A DNA stretch of 64,000 nt from Clavibacter phaseoli (GCF_021922925.1 NZ_CP040787.1:1-64000), one strand, 5' to 3'; shown: positions 32,891 to 40,874, numbered from the stretch's first letter. The notes: generated by a model from the sequence alone, not told the origin. Program-made: numbers and translations.

Positions 32891-33241
32891 TCAGACGGTG
32901 GCGATGAGCCCCGCGAGGGAGTCGAGGGCGCCAGGCACGAGGCGGTAGTAGGCCCAGCTGCCGCGCTTGTCGCGACTGAGGATGCCGGCGTCGACGAGGA
33001 CCTTGAGGTGGTGCGAGACGGTCGACTGGCCGAGGCCGAGCGGCTCGGTGAGGTCGCAGACGCAGGCCTCCTGGCCGTCGTGCGCGGCGACCATCGAGAT
33101 GACACGGAGCCGTGCGGGGTCGGCGATCGCGCGCAGTGATCGGGCGAGCTTGTCGGCGTTCTCGGCGCTCATCGCCTCCCGGGTGAGCGGTGCGCAGCAC
33201 GCGGTCACGTCGGCGATGGGGAGCATGTCAAGAACGGCCAT
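32891..33241 (-). CDS. arsR: ArsR arsenite-responsive repressor
   Basis: A 116-residue winged-helix repressor. With the ATG at 33241 the adjacent cysteines fall at positions 15-16 (DVTACCAPL), as in the Corynebacterium ArsR type. A second pair C60-V-C62 lies in the EACVCDLTEPLGLGQSTVSHHLKVL recognition region. Three of these probably bind As(III). It is divergent from acr3. The 18-bp palindrome at 33297-33314 is the likely operator. Its stop directly abuts the copB stop (convergent, no gap). Confidence 0.93.
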   Translation of the reverse strand: MAVLDMLPIADVTACCAPLTREAMSAENADKLARSLRAIADPARLRVISMVAAHDGQEACVCDLTEPLGLGQSTVSHHLKVLVDAGILSRDKRGSWAYYRLVPGALDSLAGLIATV

Positions 33242-33296
33242 GCAGCCGATCCTGCCACACATTGACAGCCGTCGATGGGTTACGTCATGCTCGGTT

Positions 33297-33314
33297 CATC
33301 GACGTACGTCGATG
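33297..33314. promoter_or_regulatory. Probable ArsR operator
   Basis: CATCGACGTACGTCGATG, a perfect 18-bp palindrome in the arsR-acr3 divergent region. A CGTCGATG half-copy lies at 33270-33277, just after TTGACA (33262-33267). Confidence 0.75.
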
Positions 33315-33346
33315 CCCCCGCTGACCGAAAGACGCGACACCCCTCG

Positions 33347-34468
33347 ATGCCTCCTGCTGCTCCTGCTCCCGTCCGCCTCGGCACGACCGACCGGCTGCTG
33401 CCGGTGTGGATCCTCGCCGCGATGGGTGCCGGCCTCCTGCTCGCGGTGTCCGCCCCTGCGGTCGGCGAGGCGCTGCACGCGTTCAGCGTCGGGTCGGTGA
33501 GCGTCCCGATCGCCGTCGGGCTGCTGGTGATGATGTACCCGGTCCTGGCGAAGGTCCGGTACTCGGACGCCCGCCAGGTCGCCGGCGACCGGCGCCTGCT
33601 GATCTCGTCGCTCGCGATGAACTGGATCGTCGGCCCCGCGCTCATGTTCGCCCTCGCGTGGCTGCTGCTGCCGGACCTGCCGGAGTATCGGACGGGCCTG
33701 ATCATCGTGGGCCTCGCCCGGTGCATCGCGATGGTGCTGATCTGGAACGACCTCGCGTGCGGTGACCGGGAGGCTGCGGCGTTCCTCGTCGCGGTCAACA
33801 GCGTCTTCCAGGTCCTCGCGTTCGGCGCGCTCGGCTGGTTCTACCTCCAGCTCCTGCCGTCCTGGCTGGGCCTTCCGACCACGAGCGCGGAGTTCTCGTT
33901 CTGGGCCATCACCGCGTCCGTGCTGGTGTTCCTCGGGATCCCGCTGCTCGCCGGGTACCTGTCCCGCCGCATCGGCGAGAAGGCCCGCGGTCGCACCTGG
34001 TACGAGGACCGGTTCCTGCCCAAGGTCGGCCCGTTCGCCCTCTACGGACTGCTGTTCACGATCGTCATGCTCTTTGCGCTCCAGGGGCAGCAGGTCATCG
34101 ACCGGCCGCTGGACGTGGTCCGCATCGCGATCCCGCTGATCATCTACTTCGCCGTCACGTTCCTCGTAGGGTTCCTCCTCGGGAAGGCCGTGGGCCTCGG
34201 CTACGAGCGCACCACGACCCTCGCGTTCACCGCGGCGGGGAACAACTTCGAGCTCGCCATCGCCGTCGCGATCGGGACCTTCGGCGCGACCTCCGGGCAG
34301 GCCCTCGCCGGCATCGTCGGCCCGCTGATCGAGGTCCCGGCGCTGCTCGCCCTCGTCTACGCCGCCCTCTGGCTGCGCCCTCGCCTGTTCCCCACCCGCA
34401 CCACGGACCCGGCCATCGCCGCCGATCCCGCCGCCTCAGCACTCGACCCGGTCGCCGACCGGGTCTGA
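33347..34468 (+). CDS. acr3: Acr3 arsenite efflux transporter
   Basis: A 373-residue membrane protein with ten helices, of the Acr3 (BART superfamily) arsenite/H+ antiporters. The conserved Cys lies in GLARCIAMVLIWNDLACGDREAAAFLVAVNS, and the second family motif is FTAAGNNFELAIAVAIGTFG. It exports As(III). The start at 33347 is favoured; the in-frame start at 33275 would lie within the operator region. It is followed 30 bp later by arsC in the same direction. Confidence 0.95.
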   Translation: MPPAAPAPVRLGTTDRLLPVWILAAMGAGLLLAVSAPAVGEALHAFSVGSVSVPIAVGLLVMMYPVLAKVRYSDARQVAGDRRLLISSLAMNWIVGPALMFALAWLLLPDLPEYRTGLIIVGLARCIAMVLIWNDLACGDREAAAFLVAVNSVFQVLAFGALGWFYLQLLPSWLGLPTTSAEFSFWAITASVLVFLGIPLLAGYLSRRIGEKARGRTWYEDRFLPKVGPFALYGLLFTIVMLFALQGQQVIDRPLDVVRIAIPLIIYFAVTFLVGFLLGKAVGLGYERTTTLAFTAAGNNFELAIAVAIGTFGATSGQALAGIVGPLIEVPALLALVYAALWLRPRLFPTRTTDPAIAADPAASALDPVADRV

Positions 34469-34498
34469 CCTTCCACCGCACACGTTAAGGAGTCTTCG

Positions 34499-34918
34499 AT
34501 GACCGACACCACCGCTGCCCCCACCGTCCTGTTCGTCTGCATCCACAACGCCGGCCGCTCCCAGATGGCCGCCGGGTACATGCGCGAACTGTCCGGCGGG
34601 ACCGTGCAGGTCCGCTCCGGCGGCTCCGAGCCTGGCGATCAGATCAACCCCGTCGCCATCGAGGCCATGGCCGAGGAGGGCATCGACATCTCCCAGGCCG
34701 TGCCGCAGCTCATGACCACTGAGCAGGTGAAGGACTCGGACGTCGTGATCACGATGGGCTGCGGCGACGTGTGCCCGATCTTCCCCGGCAAGCGGTACGA
34801 GGACTGGGAGCTCACCGACCCCAGGGGCAAGGGCCTGGATGAGGTCCGCCCGATCCGCGACGACATCAAGAACCGCGTGCAGAAACTCCTCGCCGAGCTC
34901 CAGCCCGCCACCCGCTGA
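34499..34918 (+). CDS. arsC: Arsenate reductase, LMW-phosphatase type (mycothiol-linked)
   Basis: A 139-residue enzyme that reduces arsenate to arsenite. The P-loop C14-I-H-N-A-G-R20-S (CX5R) is the arsenate site. The MGCGDVCPIFPGKRYEDWELTDPRGK segment is typical of actinobacterial ArsC enzymes that use mycothiol and mycoredoxin rather than an internal Cys relay. A TAAGGAG ribosome site fixes the start. It supplies As(III) to Acr3, encoded just upstream. Confidence 0.94.
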   Translation: MTDTTAAPTVLFVCIHNAGRSQMAAGYMRELSGGTVQVRSGGSEPGDQINPVAIEAMAEEGIDISQAVPQLMTTEQVKDSDVVITMGCGDVCPIFPGKRYEDWELTDPRGKGLDEVRPIRDDIKNRVQKLLAELQPATR

Positions 34919-34946
34919 CCCGCCCACCGCCTCTGAGGAGCCCCGT

Positions 34947-36272
34947 ATGTCGATGACCCTGACCGTCCCGCCCCGCACCGACGAGCGACGCCTCGCCGGC
35001 CTGCCGGTCGCGATCATCGGCGCGGGCCCCGTCGGGCTTGCCGCGGCCGCGCAGCTGCTCGAGCGCGGCATCGACGTCGTCCTCTACGAAGCAGGTGACA
35101 CCGCCGGCGCCGCCGTGAAGCAGTGGGGCCACACGCGCCTGTTCTCCCCGTGGGAGTACCTCGTCGACGACGCCGCAGCCCGACTCCTGGATGCCGGCGG
35201 CTGGGATGCGCCCGCGGCGAAGCGCCTCCCCACCGGGCACGACCTCGTCGACAGCTACCTCGCCCCGCTGGCCGCGACCCCGGAGCTCGCGCCGCGGATC
35301 CGGTACAGGACCCGGGTGCAGGCGGTGACCCGGCAGGGCATGGACCGCACCCGCTCCACGAAGCGCGCATCCGCCCCGTTCCTTCTCCGCCTCGACACCG
35401 CGGCCGGTGTCGAGGACGCTCTCGCTCGGGCCGTCATCGACACCTCCGGCACCTACGCCTCCCCGAACCCCCTCACCTCCAACGGCCTCGCACCCGCGGT
35501 CCCGGCCGAGGTCGCGGACCGAATCAGCCACGCCCTGCCCGACGTCCAGGGCGCCGACCGGGCCCGGTTCGCCGGCCGGCACGTGGTTGTCGTCGGCGCC
35601 GGCCACTCCGCCGCGAACACCCTCATCAAGCTCGCCGCCCTCGCCCGCGAAGAACCCGGCACCACCATCACCTGGGCCATCCGCTCCACCAGCCCCGTCC
35701 GCGTCTACGGATCCGCAGGGGACGAGCTGCCCGAGCGCGGCGCGCTCGGCGGCATCGTCCACGACCTCGTCCGCCAGGGCGCCATCACCCTCATCGACCG
35801 GTTCGAGATCGACCAGGTCGCCGCCGCCGACGAGGACCGCGTCGCGCTCGTCGGGCGGCGCCGGAACGACCCGTACCGGGTCGAAGCCGACATCGCCATC
35901 AACGCGACCGGGTTCCGCCCGAACCTCGACATGCTGCGGGAGATCCGCTTGTCGCTGGACGAGATCGTCGAGGCGCCGCGCCTGCTGGCGCCGCTGATCG
36001 ACCCGAACCTGCACTCCTGCGGCAGCGTCCCCGCGCACGGGGTCGCGGAGCTCGCGCACCCGGAGCCCGGGTTCTTCATCGCGGGCATGAAGAGCTACGG
36101 CCGCGCGCCCACGTTCCTGCTCGCCACCGGGTACGAGCAGGTCCGCTCCATCGCCGATGAGCTCGCCGGGAACCACGACGCTGCCCGCCGCGTCCAGCTC
36201 GTGCTCCCCGAGACCGGTGTGTGCTCGACCGACGTCGGCACAAGCTCCGACGGGTCAAGCTGCTGCGCGTGA
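34947..36272 (+). CDS. arsO: ArsO-like FAD/NAD(P)-dependent flavoprotein
   Basis: A 441-residue flavoprotein. The FAD-binding GxGxxG motif is at ~24 (AIIGAGPVGLAAAAQLLE) and a second dinucleotide motif is at ~217 (VVVGAGHSAANTLIKLA). INATGF marks the monooxygenase-like family. The C-terminus ends in three cysteines (VCSTDVGTSSDGSSCCA), a feature of ArsO-type proteins in ars operons. A role in redox handling of arsenicals is inferred from context; no reaction is proven for this sequence. It has a TGAGGAG ribosome site, and the next gene overlaps its stop by GTGA. Confidence 0.85.
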   Translation: MSMTLTVPPRTDERRLAGLPVAIIGAGPVGLAAAAQLLERGIDVVLYEAGDTAGAAVKQWGHTRLFSPWEYLVDDAAARLLDAGGWDAPAAKRLPTGHDLVDSYLAPLAATPELAPRIRYRTRVQAVTRQGMDRTRSTKRASAPFLLRLDTAAGVEDALARAVIDTSGTYASPNPLTSNGLAPAVPAEVADRISHALPDVQGADRARFAGRHVVVVGAGHSAANTLIKLAALAREEPGTTITWAIRSTSPVRVYGSAGDELPERGALGGIVHDLVRQGAITLIDRFEIDQVAAADEDRVALVGRRRNDPYRVEADIAINATGFRPNLDMLREIRLSLDEIVEAPRLLAPLIDPNLHSCGSVPAHGVAELAHPEPGFFIAGMKSYGRAPTFLLATGYEQVRSIADELAGNHDAARRVQLVLPETGVCSTDVGTSSDGSSCCA

Positions 36273-36784
36273 TCCGCCCCCTCGTCCCGGCCGACTGGCC
36301 TGCCGTCCGGGACATCCACCAGGAGGGCATCGACACCGGCCACGCCACTTTCCAAGCCACACCTCCGGCGTCCTGGGACGAGTTCGACGCCGGCAAGCTC
36401 GACGTCGGGCGCCTGGTTGCCGTCGACGGCGACCAGGTCCTCGGCTGGGTCGCCATCTCCCCGACTTCCACCCGGGAGGTCTACCGGGGCGTCGTGGAGC
36501 ACTCCGTCTACGTCGCCGCCGCGGCGCGTGGCCGCGGCATCGGCCGTGTGCTCCTGGATGCGCTCACCGAGGCGGCCGACGCCGCAGACATCTGGACGAT
36601 CCAAGCGAGCCTGTTCCCGGAGAACACCGCGACCCTCGCCCTTCACGCGGCGGCCGAATTCCGGCAGGTCGGCACCCGGGAACGCATCGCCCGCATGACC
36701 TACGGGCCGCTCGCGGGCGTCTGGCGTGACACCGTGCTCATCGAACGGCGTCGTCGACACGCCCCCGATGCGCGTCGGAGTTGA
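36269..36784 (+). CDS. arsN: GNAT N-acetyltransferase, ArsN1/phosphinothricin type
   Basis: A 171-residue GNAT enzyme. The acetyl-CoA motif is RGRGIGRVLLDAL. VEHSVYVAAAARGRG and the C-terminal G-x5-RERIARMTYGPLAGVWRDTVLIERR match phosphinothricin/methionine-sulfoximine acetyltransferases. Versions in ars operons (ArsN1) acetylate the arsenical antibiotic arsinothricin. The GTG at 36269 overlaps the flavoprotein stop, so it is an integral part of the operon. The exact acceptor cannot be proven from sequence. Confidence 0.87.
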   Translation: MIRPLVPADWPAVRDIHQEGIDTGHATFQATPPASWDEFDAGKLDVGRLVAVDGDQVLGWVAISPTSTREVYRGVVEHSVYVAAAARGRGIGRVLLDALTEAADAADIWTIQASLFPENTATLALHAAAEFRQVGTRERIARMTYGPLAGVWRDTVLIERRRRHAPDARRS

Positions 36785-37019
36785 CAGACCCACGATGTCC
36801 CCCCACTACTTGAAAGTGGGGAAGGTCGCGGACGAGCAGGACCAGTGACTTCACCCCTTAGGTTGAAGATGTCGGACTCATGCTGGCGCATCGCCGTGGC
36901 GTGGGTTCCTCCCCTACGGTTGTAGGTGCACGGCACATCTGCGTCCTCGTGTCTCCGGTCAAAGAGTCGTATGATGAGCACGTCGGTGGATATCTATGTC
37001 CGGAACGGGTTCGCGCCTA

Positions 37020-37043
37020 GGCCAGCGATGAGCTGGCCTTTTT
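37020..37043 (+). terminator. Intrinsic terminator
   Basis: GGCCAGC-gatga-GCTGGCC followed by TTTTT, a textbook plus-strand terminator with no protein gene ending just before it. Confidence 0.85.
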
Positions 37044-37089
37044 CACGCCCGGCGCCGTCGCTACCCCAGCTGCCGGGGGCGGATCGTGC

Positions 37090-37121
37090 TTGACACGGGT
37101 GTCACAGTGAGCCGATAGGCT
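37090..37121 (+). promoter_or_regulatory. Promoter-like unit A
   Basis: TTGACA (37090-37095) and TAGGCT (37116-37121) with a 20-bp spacer. TGACAC-GG-GTGTCA forms a dyad over the -35. The downstream sequence CTCGCG..CA..TCGTG..GGGCC recurs in unit B. Confidence 0.5.
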
Positions 37122-37203
37122 CGCGCCAAATCGTGGGGCCGATCGCGTCCGTAGCCGTCGAGACGACGTAGCCGCACGGTCTTCGGTAGGTAAGCCTCGT
37201 GTC

Positions 37204-37235
37204 CTTGACACGTGTGCGAATCCGGCTCAATAGAC
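37204..37235 (+). promoter_or_regulatory. Promoter-like unit B, duplicate of A
   Basis: TTGACACGTGTG.. then TAGACT after the same 20-bp spacing, with the same CTCGCG..CA..TCGTG..GGGCC continuation. A transcript from here would run ~75 nt to the terminator at 37292-37316. Confidence 0.5.
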
Positions 37236-37291
37236 TCGCGTCACTTCGTGCGGGGCCACTGCGCCCGATCATCTGCGACGTCCCTTCCTCA

Positions 37292-37316
37292 AGCCAGCCC
37301 ACGGGCTGGCTTTTTT
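37292..37316 (+). terminator. Intrinsic terminator
   Basis: AGCCAGCC-cacg-GGCTGGCT followed by TTTTT. Its stem resembles that of the terminator at 37020-37043. Confidence 0.85.
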
Positions 37317-37470
37317 CATGCCCGCACGCCCCCGGAGTGCCATCCGCACTTTTTCGACCAAGTCGGTCCTCAGCGGCGTACTTCGGGCATGTCAGCTGAG
37401 CAGCCCGGGCGCCCATGGCGCTCTCCTCCAGTGTCCCCAGCGACGCGATCGTCGTCGCGACCCCAGAACT

Positions 37471-37516
37471 CATCGCACCATCCGGTGCGATGTCAGATGG
37501 GAGCATTCACGCTCCC
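37471..37516 (+). promoter_or_regulatory. Two leader hairpins before the small membrane gene
   Basis: CATCGCACC-atcc-GGTGCGATG (37471-37492) and GGGAGC-attcac-GCTCCC (37499-37516) stand in series, ending about 8 bases before the ribosome site (GGAGG, near 37525). The position suggests transcript stabilisation or translational control. Confidence 0.5.
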
Positions 37517-37535
37517 AACCCGGCGGAGGTTTGAC

Positions 37536-37739
37536 ATGCTCAACCTGCTCTTCGGGTGGCTCCCCAAGGTGAACCCCACCGTGGTGCTGTGCGTCCTCGC
37601 CCTGATCGTGATCCTGGTGATCGTCGTCGTCTCGACGCTCACCTTCATCGTGATCCTCGGGCCGAGTGGCACGCCCACCGAGCGCGTGGTCCTCATCCTG
37701 GACACGATCGGCGACATGAACGCCGACTCGAGCCACTAG
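37536..37739 (+). CDS. Small single-helix membrane protein
   Basis: A 67-residue protein with one very hydrophobic segment (~15-42, VVLCVLALIVILVIVVVSTLTFIVIL) and a polar tail (TERVVLILDTIGDMNADSSH). A CGGAGG ribosome site lies 6 bases before the ATG. Two hairpins precede it and a weak hairpin (37753-37770) follows. No family is recognised. It could be a small regulatory or toxin-like membrane peptide, but nothing in the sequence proves this. Confidence 0.65.
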   Translation: MLNLLFGWLPKVNPTVVLCVLALIVILVIVVVSTLTFIVILGPSGTPTERVVLILDTIGDMNADSSH

Positions 37740-37786
37740 CCCGAAAATGCCCCTCCCTCCGGGTAGGGAGAGCTCTGTCTTCAAGC

Positions 37787-37814
37787 GTCTCGAAAAGCAA
37801 TAGCTTTACGAGAC
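37787..37814. repeat. Resolvase-site-like inverted repeat
   Basis: GTCTCG and CGAGAC arms with inner AAAGC/GCTTT, spanning 28 bp. Further GTCTC half-sites lie at 37884-37888 and 37899-37903, all just upstream of a serine recombinase gene. The GTCTCG arm is shared with the 36-bp palindrome at the other resolvase (9447-9482). Confidence 0.65.
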
Positions 37815-37920
37815 ACGATGATCTGCCCGTTCGAGCAGCGTCGAGCCAGCCTGATTGCTGAGCCTCTGACGCCTCGGTAAGTCGTCTCACCGTGAAGTGT
37901 CTCGGAGGGACCTGCCACCG

Positions 37921-38538
37921 GTGTTTCTGAGGCAGACTGCTCGGGTGAGGCTTCTGGGATACACGCGGGTAAGCACGACGAGTCAGGATGCGCAGCTGCA
38001 GCTCGACGCGCTCGTGAAGGACGGCGTGCAGAAGCGGGACGTGTTCGCCGACGTCACCTCCGGTAGCCGGGCCGCGATCGAGCGGCCGGGGATGAAGAAG
38101 CTGCTCGAGTACGCCGAGGACGGCGACACCATCGTCGTCTGGCGCATCGACCGCCTCGGCCGCTCCATGCTCGACGTCCTCAGCACCGTGAAGCTGCTGC
38201 GCGAACGCGGCGTGCAGATCCGGTCCATCTCCGACGGAATCGACCCGGCGACCACTTCGGGCCGGCTGATGCTGGGCATGCTCGCGAGCCTGGCTGAGTA
38301 CGAGCGCGAGCTCATCGTCGAGCGCGTCAATGCCGGTATCGCCGTCGCGCGTGCGAATGGAACCAGCTTCGGCCGACCCAAATCCGATCCAGCCATCATC
38401 GCCGACAAGCTCCGCGCCGCTGCCGACGCTCGAGCACGCGGTCGAACCGCGGAGGAGGCAGCACAACTCGTCGGGTGGAGCCGGGCGACCCTGTACCGGC
38501 ATCAGGCCGAAGCAGCCCGCACGGCCACCGATTCGTAG
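37921..38538 (+). CDS. Serine recombinase (resolvase family)
   Basis: A 205-residue small serine recombinase: LLGYTRVSTTSQDAQLQLDAL with nucleophile Ser18, VWRIDRLGRSMLDVL, LMLGMLASLAEYERELIVERVNAGI, and a C-terminal HTH (GRTAEEAAQLVGWSRATLYRH). The GTG at 37921 has a GGAGGGA site; a GTG at 37945 is the alternative. It differs clearly from the resolvase at 8736-9338. No transposase is adjacent. The upstream repeats are the likely binding sites. An Abi-type gene is convergent 16 bp away. Confidence 0.9.
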   Translation: MFLRQTARVRLLGYTRVSTTSQDAQLQLDALVKDGVQKRDVFADVTSGSRAAIERPGMKKLLEYAEDGDTIVVWRIDRLGRSMLDVLSTVKLLRERGVQIRSISDGIDPATTSGRLMLGMLASLAEYERELIVERVNAGIAVARANGTSFGRPKSDPAIIADKLRAAADARARGRTAEEAAQLVGWSRATLYRHQAEAARTATDS

Positions 38539-38554
38539 GGGCGCGACAGTGCGC

Positions 38555-39310
38555 TTATCGGCGTAGGTCGACCTTCGGGTCCCGGTCGACAACGTCGAGG
38601 GCAGGCTCAATGAGCTCGTGCCCGAGCAGCTCGTCGACTTCCGCCCAGCGGCTTGTCCAGCCCTGGAGGCGTGGGTGCATGTGCCCCAACAGGGTGCGCA
38701 TGTCGCTCAGGATCAGCCGAGGAGCGCGCCTGATCTGGATGCCGCCCTCACCCATGCCGGGCTGAGGGAACCCGAACACGACGGGCTCGCAGTGGTTGAT
38801 GCGGTTGCGGGCAGAGTTCAGCCCGTGCGCGAGACCGTGGATCTGCTTGCGGGTGCCGTAGGGGAAGTACGCCTCGAGGGCGGGTTCCCAGAGATCACGC
38901 ACGTACTGCGCCTTGACGCCGTCGGGCGTGTGAGCACCGCGGCCGAGCAGGTTCACCCACGTTCCGAGCATCAGCTGAGCGACCACCCTCCCGGCGGGTG
39001 CCTTCGGCCCCACCTTCCTGATCGCGTCATCGATCTGATCCCGCGTCTCCTCGTCAAAGACATCGCGCTTGAGCTCGAACCACCGCTCCCCGAACGCCGC
39101 CGTCAAGGCACGATGCAGGTGCTCGCGTAGCGTGATCTCGACGAGCCGGAGGCTGGCGTGCAGGTGCGATGACAGCTGCGCATCGACGACGTAGAGCTCC
39201 ACGGCCGCCCGGTCCGCGCCACCGGTCGCGCTGCGGAAACGGCGCAACCGTACCGGCGCGATGCTCTGAATGAGCGCCTTCTGCTCGTCCAGATCAGGTA
39301 GTGGGATCAT
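38555..39310 (-). CDS. Abi-family (abortive infection-like) HEPN protein
   Basis: A 251-residue protein of the Abi_2/AbiD-F type. SSHLHASLRLVEITLREHLHRAL in the first third and ARNRINHCEPV near residue ~190 are the family's landmarks; the latter fits the R-x4-6-H motif of HEPN ribonucleases. Known Abi homologues block phage by killing or stalling the infected cell. The ATG at 39310 has a GAGGG site; an in-frame GTG lies 9 bases upstream. No separate antitoxin gene is adjacent. It lies next to a resolvase, which supports a mobile defence context. Confidence 0.85.
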   Translation of the reverse strand: MIPLPDLDEQKALIQSIAPVRLRRFRSATGGADRAAVELYVVDAQLSSHLHASLRLVEITLREHLHRALTAAFGERWFELKRDVFDEETRDQIDDAIRKVGPKAPAGRVVAQLMLGTWVNLLGRGAHTPDGVKAQYVRDLWEPALEAYFPYGTRKQIHGLAHGLNSARNRINHCEPVVFGFPQPGMGEGGIQIRRAPRLILSDMRTLLGHMHPRLQGWTSRWAEVDELLGHELIEPALDVVDRDPKVDLRR

Positions 39311-39519
39311 CGCCCTCACGGTACAGTGGACGCATACTCCCGCAGTTGACGCGCTCTCTGAGTAGTTGGCTGTTTCGGGTTTCGGAAGCCGTCGTAGTTC
39401 GTGTCACCCCTTGGACCTGTGGAAGGTTCGAGGGAGACCGATCACGGCGGCTTCACCCGTTAGCCGCATGCGGCCGATTCGCTTGGACTGCGCGGAGCGG
39501 CCAGTGGGATCGTAGGGGC

Positions 39520-39759
39520 ATGTTCCAGCCCCAGAACCTCGCACGCACCGCCCGCATCACCAACGCCATGGCCTGGTTCGGGCTCGCGGTGTTCTTCCTC
39601 GCGTTCGCCGGAGAGCGCACCTACACGGCATTCACGGCCGGTGCTGGCGTCCTGGTCGGGTGGATCCTCCTCGTGGCCGCCGGGGCCCTCATGGTCACGC
39701 TCGGCACGATCGAGGCCGTACGGCTGCGCCGCCTCGCACGTGCGGCCGCGGGCGATTGA
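39520..39759 (+). CDS. Small two-helix membrane protein
   Basis: A 79-residue protein with helices at ~14-32 and ~38-62 and a basic tail (RLRRLARAAAGD). It has a weak GTAGGGG site. It lies 15 bp before the SRAP gene in the same direction and may be co-transcribed. No family recognised. Confidence 0.6.
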   Translation: MFQPQNLARTARITNAMAWFGLAVFFLAFAGERTYTAFTAGAGVLVGWILLVAAGALMVTLGTIEAVRLRRLARAAAGD

Positions 39760-39774
39760 GACGAGGCTGAGCGC

Positions 39775-40464
39775 ATGTGTGGACGCTTCGTCGTGACCCG
39801 GGCCTCCGGAGACCTCCTGCCCGACCTGCTGGATGCGTTCGATCCACTGCGGGACGACTTCAACGTCGCACCGACCCGCGACGTGTCCCTCGTGCGCGAG
39901 CGCGACGGGGAACGGTCGATGCCGGCCGTGCATTGGGGGTACGTGCCCGGGTGGGCGAAGGACTTCAAGAAGCAGCGGCCGCAGCCCATCAACGCCCGCA
40001 TCGAGACCGTCTCCACCTCGCCCATGTTCCGCAAGTCGTTCGCCACCGCGCGGGCGATCATCCCGGCGGCCGGGTACTACGAGTGGGTCGTCACCGAGAC
40101 AGGCAAGCAGCCGCACTTCATCTACCAGCCGGACGCGGCGATCGCGATGGCCGGCATCGTGTCCGCGTGGCCGGATCCGACCAAGGCGGAGGACGACCCG
40201 GACAAGTGGCGCCTCTCGATGGCGATCATCACCCGCGACGCGCACGTGGCGCCGGGCGAGGTCCACGACCGAATGCCGGCGTGCCTGACGCCGGACGCGT
40301 ACGAAGACTGGCTCGGTGACCACCTGCCGGCGGAGGACCTCCTCAAGCTCCTCGACCGGGAGTCGCTCCAGGTCTCGCACGACCTCGAGCACTACGAGGT
40401 GTCCCGGGACGTGAACAGCGTCCGGAACAACCGGCCAGATCTCGTCGACCCGCTCCCCTCCTGA
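39775..40464 (+). CDS. yedK: SRAP/YedK abasic-site-binding protein
   Basis: A 229-residue SOS-response-associated peptidase-like protein (HMCES family). Cys2, exposed after Met removal (MCGRFV), forms a thiazolidine crosslink with abasic sites in single-stranded DNA. The companion motifs NARIET, GYYEW and HDRMPACL are all present. Family length is normal. It protects ssDNA abasic sites at replication forks. Confidence 0.95.
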   Translation: MCGRFVVTRASGDLLPDLLDAFDPLRDDFNVAPTRDVSLVRERDGERSMPAVHWGYVPGWAKDFKKQRPQPINARIETVSTSPMFRKSFATARAIIPAAGYYEWVVTETGKQPHFIYQPDAAIAMAGIVSAWPDPTKAEDDPDKWRLSMAIITRDAHVAPGEVHDRMPACLTPDAYEDWLGDHLPAEDLLKLLDRESLQVSHDLEHYEVSRDVNSVRNNRPDLVDPLPS

Positions 40465-40526
40465 CCGGGCGCATTTCCCCGCCTCCCTAGACTCCGAGCA
40501 GAGGAACCAACAGCCGGGGGGCACAA

Positions 40527-40874
40527 ATGGCGAAGAAGACCACCACACAGCTCGTCGACGACATCGACGGGACCGTCCTCGGAGAGGACAGCACCACCGT
40601 CTCGTTCTCCCTCGACGGCACGGACTACGAGATCGACCTCAGCCCAGAGCACGCGGACGAGCTGCGTGAGGCGTTCGCGCCGTACATCGCTGCCGGCCGG
40701 AAGGCTGCTGGCGGTCGCCGTGGGCCGGCGCCGCAGCCGCTGTCGAAGGCTGCAACCAGTGGCAACGCGGCCGAGCGCAGCGAGGCGCGTGCCTGGCTCC
40801 GCGAGAACGGCCACAAGGTCGGCGTGCGCGGCCGAATCTCCGCCGAGCTGATGGCCCTGTTCCGCGACCGCTAA
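40527..40874 (+). CDS. lsr2: Lsr2 nucleoid-associated protein
   Basis: A 115-residue Lsr2. The N-terminal dimerisation part (VDDIDGTVLGEDSTTVSFSLDGTDYEIDLSPEHADELREAFAPYI) and the C-terminal AT-hook-like DNA-binding part with the RGR motif (HKVGVRGRISAELM) are both intact. Lsr2 bridges and silences AT-rich horizontally acquired DNA, functionally like H-NS. The AT-rich gene directly downstream (40892-41767) is a natural target. Confidence 0.95.
   Translation: MAKKTTTQLVDDIDGTVLGEDSTTVSFSLDGTDYEIDLSPEHADELREAFAPYIAAGRKAAGGRRGPAPQPLSKAATSGNAAERSEARAWLRENGHKVGVRGRISAELMALFRDR

Larger units (their letters stand above)
36785..37535. other. Structured gene-poor region, candidate small-RNA locus
   Basis: A 750-bp stretch without a convincing protein gene. 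It contains the hairpin CCCCACT-N7-AGTGGGG (36801-36821), probably the ars-operon terminator, and two ~20-bp related boxes (36852-36871, 36909-36928; consensus CCCCTWMGGTTGWAGRTG). It also has an intrinsic terminator (37020-37043), two homologous promoter-like units (37090-37140 and 37204-37255), a second terminator (37292-37316), and two hairpins before the small gene at 37536. Short untranslated transcripts ending at the two terminators are the simplest reading. Confidence 0.5.

Noticed and set aside
34839..34946. Upstream in-frame start for the flavoprotein
   Set aside because: It overlaps the end of arsC; the ATG at 34947 has the proper ribosome site.
36785..37316. tRNA or tmRNA gene in the structured gap
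   Set aside because: No cloverleaf, no CCA/T-loop (GGTTCRANNCC) and no tmRNA tag frame could be drawn.
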